In this document: in pieces, positions 59,698 to 64,000 of the stretch | Numbering within the stretch: position 1 is the first letter of the stretch | Layout of the letters: every line of letters starts with the position of its first letter | Assembly (NCBI RefSeq): GCF_002865645.1 | Contig: NW_020194512.1 | Span: 2,459,183 to 2,523,182 of the forward strand | Reading direction: 5' to 3' | Source: Hyaloscypha bicolor E | Taxonomy: Eukaryota; Ascomycota; Leotiomycetes; Helotiales; Hyaloscyphaceae | Length of the DNA stretch: 64,000 bases | Position numbers and translations under genes: made by a program | The notes under the pieces: generated by a model | What the model was told of the DNA's origin: nothing | The model's input: the letters and a program-made list of their open reading frames with translations, nothing else | Databases searched by the model: none

Positions 59698-60055
59698 CAC
59701 CAAACAGATCTTCAGATCTCCGACTCGACGGCAATTCCTGCCCCTCAAGCCTCGAATCTTCGATTCCAGTCACTACCGACGCCTCGACCAGGATACATGT
59801 ATAGTCGCCTCGGCCGTTTCAATAATTGATCGTATCAAAACGCTGCCCGTATCAACCCCCGACGTGTGCTATTCCTGCTCGCAGAGCGATTGCGCACCGC
59901 ACGCTTCAACGATCGATCGAATGCTTCGAATAAACACATTTTCGATATCCACGGCATCGGATTGAGGCTGGCACGCCGCAGGTGCATGGGGTCGTCATCG
60001 GCAATAACCTAGAATTCGAGCGGATGCCAGTCTGGGCCAGCAGAGGCGCTTCAAG

Positions 60056-63000
60056 ATGCAGTCCTTCGAGAACACCCCGCTGTCGCCCACAAAGCGCCTC
60101 GGCGTCAGTCTGAACATTGATACTGGTTACAAAGGCAAGCAAAAGGAGATTTCGCCACCGCAGACGCCCAAGACAGAAAACCCCCGTCCGAGCAAAGGCA
60201 ATATTACAGCTGCCAACCGGGCGCTTAGAGTCAGGACTGGACTAAGGGAGACATTCCTGGACGACATCACTCCCATCGACTCCTCGCGGAACAAAGAAAA
60301 TGATCCTCAGAAATCAGCACAGCCAAACCGGGATTCGCACGACTTGTCTTTGTCTCCTCGCCAAGTTACGCGCGACTCCCTCGTCGACCACATGCTCCTC
60401 TCCCTCGACCAATTTTCGTTCGGACAAGAACCAGGAGGATTTGGAATACAACCAACAGTTGAAGAAGAACGACTGTATTCAGGATTCGGTGATGAGGAGC
60501 CATATCAGCCAACATCAAATTTTGCTGCTAGAAATGGTCGAGGAATTGGGCACACTTATTCATACAGCTCCGACTACGACAACGCAGACGACTCGAGTCG
60601 ATATTCTGGCGGGCAATTATCTCGGGGACGGAGGAGTAATAGCAGTTCCAATTTTCAACCTGGCGTCGGCCGATTGAATAGTAAGCGCAACGAAAAGGGG
60701 TCAAATTCGAGTTTTGCTACGTCCAGAGGTGCACCACCACAAATACCCCCACGAGGGCTTCATTCACGAAGCGGAAAAGGCAGTAAAGGAAGCAGCGCGA
60801 ATAGTTTTGATCTTGGATACGCGCAGGTCACAAGTAGCCAGAGGTGGGCACACGGCCTTGCTGGGAGGTCCGCGAGTTTCGATTATGGGAGCGATCGTCA
60901 AAGCTTGAACATACAGGCAAATCCAATGGCCCGACCGATTGAGACAAATGTGGCTGCATTTGATCCATATGACTACGATGCTGCGCCTACACCTACAGTG
61001 CCAGTTGGCCCTCGCAGAACCCGCCCAAACTCGCCGATAGTCATTCCTCAACCCGAACCAACCCCTCCTGTTGACCCAGGACCGCATAAACTGGAGAGGA
61101 AGAGGAGTACGAGATCATCGAAGAGCGCCTACAAGGGAAAGATTTCTGGAAATGCTCCCTCAGGTGGGAGATACGATTATGGACTGAAGGATCGCAATCG
61201 TGAGCTACCACCCATGCCCGCTTTCAACAGAGAGTCTGCTGCTCCTGCACCCCTTGTTGGGTATGGAAAGGCCAAAGATGCGCCTCAAAATTCACCCGGA
61301 TTTGGTCAGCCCTCCAAAGATAAACCTGGATTCTTCAGAAGAGTTTTTGGGTCCTCAAGGAATCACCCTGCGCCCGAGCCTCCTCCATCGCACGGTTCTA
61401 CGACATCTGCTGAAACAACGGAAAGGCCAGGCAGTAAAACGCATCATATTGGGAACCAGCTAAAGTCTCAATATACAACACCTCCACCTCGAGAACCGCC
61501 ACCCGTTCCTAAGGAACATACGCATGTCCTCACGAAGAAGCCGTCATCATTTTTCCGGCGCCGGAAGAAGTCCGTGTCAGAGGCTGAGCCGCCGGCACCT
61601 CTTCCTATCGTCCCACCTCTTATGTTGCAGCCGAAGGAGGACCCTAATGCCGGGAAGACTGTCCCAAGCCCCATAAGCAGCCTTCGAAAGGTTATGAATC
61701 CATACTTACGGACCCCTGCACGGACCCCTACCGATCCATTCCCTTCTGTCCCAAATGTCGACATCGATCGCGAGATGAATGCGAGCCCCGACCCTAATGA
61801 CCGTGGAAGGAGAGGATTCTCGCCAGAGTACGAACCAGACAAGAATGCGACTATCAGGACCGTCAGGCCAACTGATCCGGAAGATGAAGATATGCAGCCT
61901 TCTGGTTCGGCTCATGAGCAATATCTCTCCAGTCCAAATGCAGGTGCCGACGGATTGGACGGCACAAGAGATGACCGGGATGCTACATTCCTCCAGGATA
62001 GCAGCGACAACGACCGTGATGCGCCAAGCGGAAAGGAGAACATGCCTTGGCCTGCCAGCCCCAAATTACCGCCGCCATCTGTGGCTCGAGATATGGCTCT
62101 TGTTGCAGAATATGAGAGAGTTCACTCGAAACGTTCCCCTACGCCAGCGAAGATTGAAGCGGCCAAATCATCCCCCGTTTCGGATGCACCTAAAAGCGCA
62201 ACAGAGCCTAAATCCGATTTAAAGCAGACAACAGTTATCACAAAGGATGCAGAATGGGTCATGGTGACGCCGACCAAGTCGCCGAAGCAATTGGAGAAGG
62301 AGAATCGGCTGTGGCTGGAGCCATCATCATCAGAAGAAGACTTGACCCTACCCAACAGCAATTCCAAACTGAAGGTGTCAGAAGTCGTTGGAAGAATGTC
62401 TGGATCCACCGATACGGTCTACAAATCTGCCACAAGCTTACCAATTGTACAAGTTGATAGCGCGGAAGAATCACCACCCTCACAGCGTCGCATGATGACG
62501 GCTGCCGAGGCAATCAAGTCACTGGATGAGCTGATTCCAGATGCAGATGTGATGGTTCCCGGTGATGGCGACCGCGAGCGAGCAAAGAAGGTGTATGATG
62601 GCAATGAAGACTTTATTCAACGAGAGAAGGCTGCTGCTTGGATGGGAGAAGAAGGGCCTGCCTGCACGCGGACCCTGCTTGCGTATATGGAGTTGTATGA
62701 CTTTGCGAACTTGAACATCTTGGCGGCACTTCGTTTGATGTGTGGTCGATTAGTGCTCAAAGCCGAGAGTCAACAAGTCGATCGAATTCTAGTTGCGTTT
62801 TCAAGGAGGTGGTGCCAGTGTAATCCTAATCATGGCTTCAAAGGCGTTGGTAAGTTTGTATTTCTTCCCCTCATTACTTCGCTAATGGAAGGCAGATGTT
62901 GTGCATACAATTTGCTATTCAATATTGTTGCTGAACACAGATCTGCATCTTGCCGATATCGACCAAAAGATGACTCGAAGTCAGTTCATCAAGAATACTA

Positions 63001-64000
63001 TGCCTACAATCCGACACAGTGTTGCCAATTCCGCTCCAGATGCGTTTGAGCCATCGCGGCCGACAGTACTTCCTGGGAAGAGCTCGACCTTCGATGTGGA
63101 GACCAGCAAAGGTAGCGATGGGTTGAAGCCTCAGAGGGCATCAATTGAAGTCGAGCGTCCCTCTTGGAGATCATCTTTCAAGCCTCCTATGCGAGCGGAC
63201 TCGGAAGGTACTACGCCAACGCCATTAGATTATGACACTCCTGTCAATGATTGTGGACCATTGGTCAAAGCACCTTTTCATGGGACGTTGCGAACTTGGG
63301 AAGTTCAGGTTGAGATTGTGCTCAAGGATTTCTACAATTCCATCCGCGATGAGCGTCTTCCATTGTTCGGGGCCACCATGGATAAAACGCAGCTTCAAGC
63401 TCCCTCGACCAATAGTTTGTCTGTTTTTGCAAACGGCATGCTGCGCCGATCTCCCAGCGTGTTGAGTAAGACACCGTCCGAATCCCAAAGCTACCAAAGA
63501 GGCAGAACGGCGGAGACAGTTCGCGTTGGCAATAGCAAGTGGAGTAGCAAGAACCGTTCGAGGCCTCGTTTATATCCTGGCTCAGGGCTAGGATCGAGCC
63601 GAACAAGCCTAGATGACCAATCTTCGATGTGGAGCCCATCTGTTTCGTCCAGCACTTGGAGCAAATACTCACTCGGAAAGACACAGACTTCCATGTCCGT
63701 TGACTCGCTCGGATCTAACTGGCCAACTGGTGATTACCAACAGTCAATTGGCTTTGCCAATGCTCTGAGTCAGGCAATCATTCGAGAGGAGACAATTGGT
63801 AGCCAGGGCAGTGGTGGCAGCGAAGATCTACGCATAGCGCCTCTGCTGGAAGACGAGTCATTAGAGCTTGCTGGAGCACCATGGGCAAAAGAAGGGATTG
63901 TCAAGCACAAGCACCATCTCGAGGCCTTGGACAAGAAAGCTAAGGATCGCAACTGGAATGAGGTGTTTGCTGTCATCGAGAAGGGCTACATGAGTTTGTT
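60056..64000 (+). CDS. SEC7-PH domain ARF guanine-nucleotide exchange factor, 5' part (at least 1,299 aa)
   Basis: Exons 60,056-62,849 and 62,896 to the window edge; the 46-nt intron (GTAAGT, GGCAG, phase 1) splits the SEC7 domain. Residues 1-830 are disordered, Pro/Ser-rich, with RR and KKPSSFFRRRKKS basic patches. SEC7 lies at about 845-990: REKAAAWMGEEGPACTRTLL, YMELYDFANLNILAALRLMC, then LVLKAESQQVDRILVAFSRR, where Glu near residue 904 is the glutamic finger, and after splicing VVHTICYSILLLNTDLHLAD. It would catalyse GDP release from an ARF GTPase at Golgi or plasma membrane. A PH domain begins near 1,262 (HKHHLEALDKKAKDRNWNEV) and is cut by the edge. The layout fits the fungal SYT1-like GEF group. 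ATG 60,056 begins MQSFENTPLSPTKRLG. Confidence 0.92.

Larger units (their letters stand above)
57173..60055. other. 2.9-kb stretch without a recognisable gene, rich in low-complexity sequence
   Basis: Several ORFs up to 193 codons overlap in both strands between 57,900 and 59,000, but none has a domain and they contradict one another; high GC explains them. Short repeats are frequent: an 11-bp unit three times near 58,040-58,070, CCCACG units near 58,456-58,480, an 8-bp array at 58,908-58,955, a 7-bp array at 59,461-59,495 and a CTCCC array at 59,671-59,697. The right part is probably the promoter and long 5' UTR of the SEC7 gene. Confidence 0.45.

Overview
The window looks like chromosomal DNA of a filamentous ascomycete (Pezizomycotina). 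The evidence is short GT-AG introns of about 45-140 nt with CTAAC/CTGAC-like branch sites, a LaeA-like methyltransferase, a GT69 (CAP59/CMT1-type) mannosyltransferase, a PF11951-type transcription-factor-like protein, and a long AT-rich block whose transposons carry C-to-T and G-to-A changes on both strands, the mark of repeat-induced point mutation (RIP). The class cannot be fixed by eye; Leotiomycetes or a relative is possible.

Region 1 (1 to about 26,640) is a gene-free, AT-rich RIP isochore. It holds a Ty1/copia-type relic on the + strand from the left edge to about 6.7 kb, with an integrase trace, an R/E-rich linker with a 51-bp tandem repeat, and reverse transcriptase/RNase H traces. 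A complete but RIP-dead Ty3/gypsy element lies at 12,619-19,288, coding on the - strand, with two 273-bp LTRs and a candidate TTTTT target duplication. A further repeat family is present as inverted copies near 12.3-12.57 kb and 25.95-26.25 kb. Unassigned repeat relics fill 6.9-12.3 kb and 19.3-25.9 kb. A few GC-richer islets carry CACGTG palindromes.

Region 2 (about 26.64-64 kb) is ordinary gene space with a sharp left border. In order: a 61-aa Cys-rich protein (-), APC1 of the anaphase-promoting complex (-), a PF11951-type regulator (-), a degenerate Gfd2/YDR514C-type RNase H-fold protein (+), a nine-exon LaeA-like methyltransferase (-), an acyltransferase-3 membrane protein (-), a 3.7-kb gap without a recognisable gene, two unrecognised single-pass membrane proteins in tandem (+; the second broken across three frames), a GT69 mannosyltransferase (+), a LEA-like mitochondrial protein (-), a methylglutaconyl-CoA hydratase-like enzyme (-), a small ankyrin protein (+), a 2.9-kb low-complexity gap, and a SEC7-PH ARF-GEF (+) running off the right edge.

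The genes are a mix of cell-cycle, trafficking, cell-surface glycan, mitochondrial and regulatory functions. No operon or clear biosynthetic cluster is evident; the LaeA-like and acyltransferase genes are adjacent and co-oriented, which is weak evidence only. Exon borders were placed by hand from splice signals, phase continuity and family continuity. I did not find a convincing new defence, CRISPR or mobile system. The least explained loci are the tandem membrane proteins at 47.5-49.8 kb, the Cys-rich peptide gene, and the inverted repeat family in the isochore.
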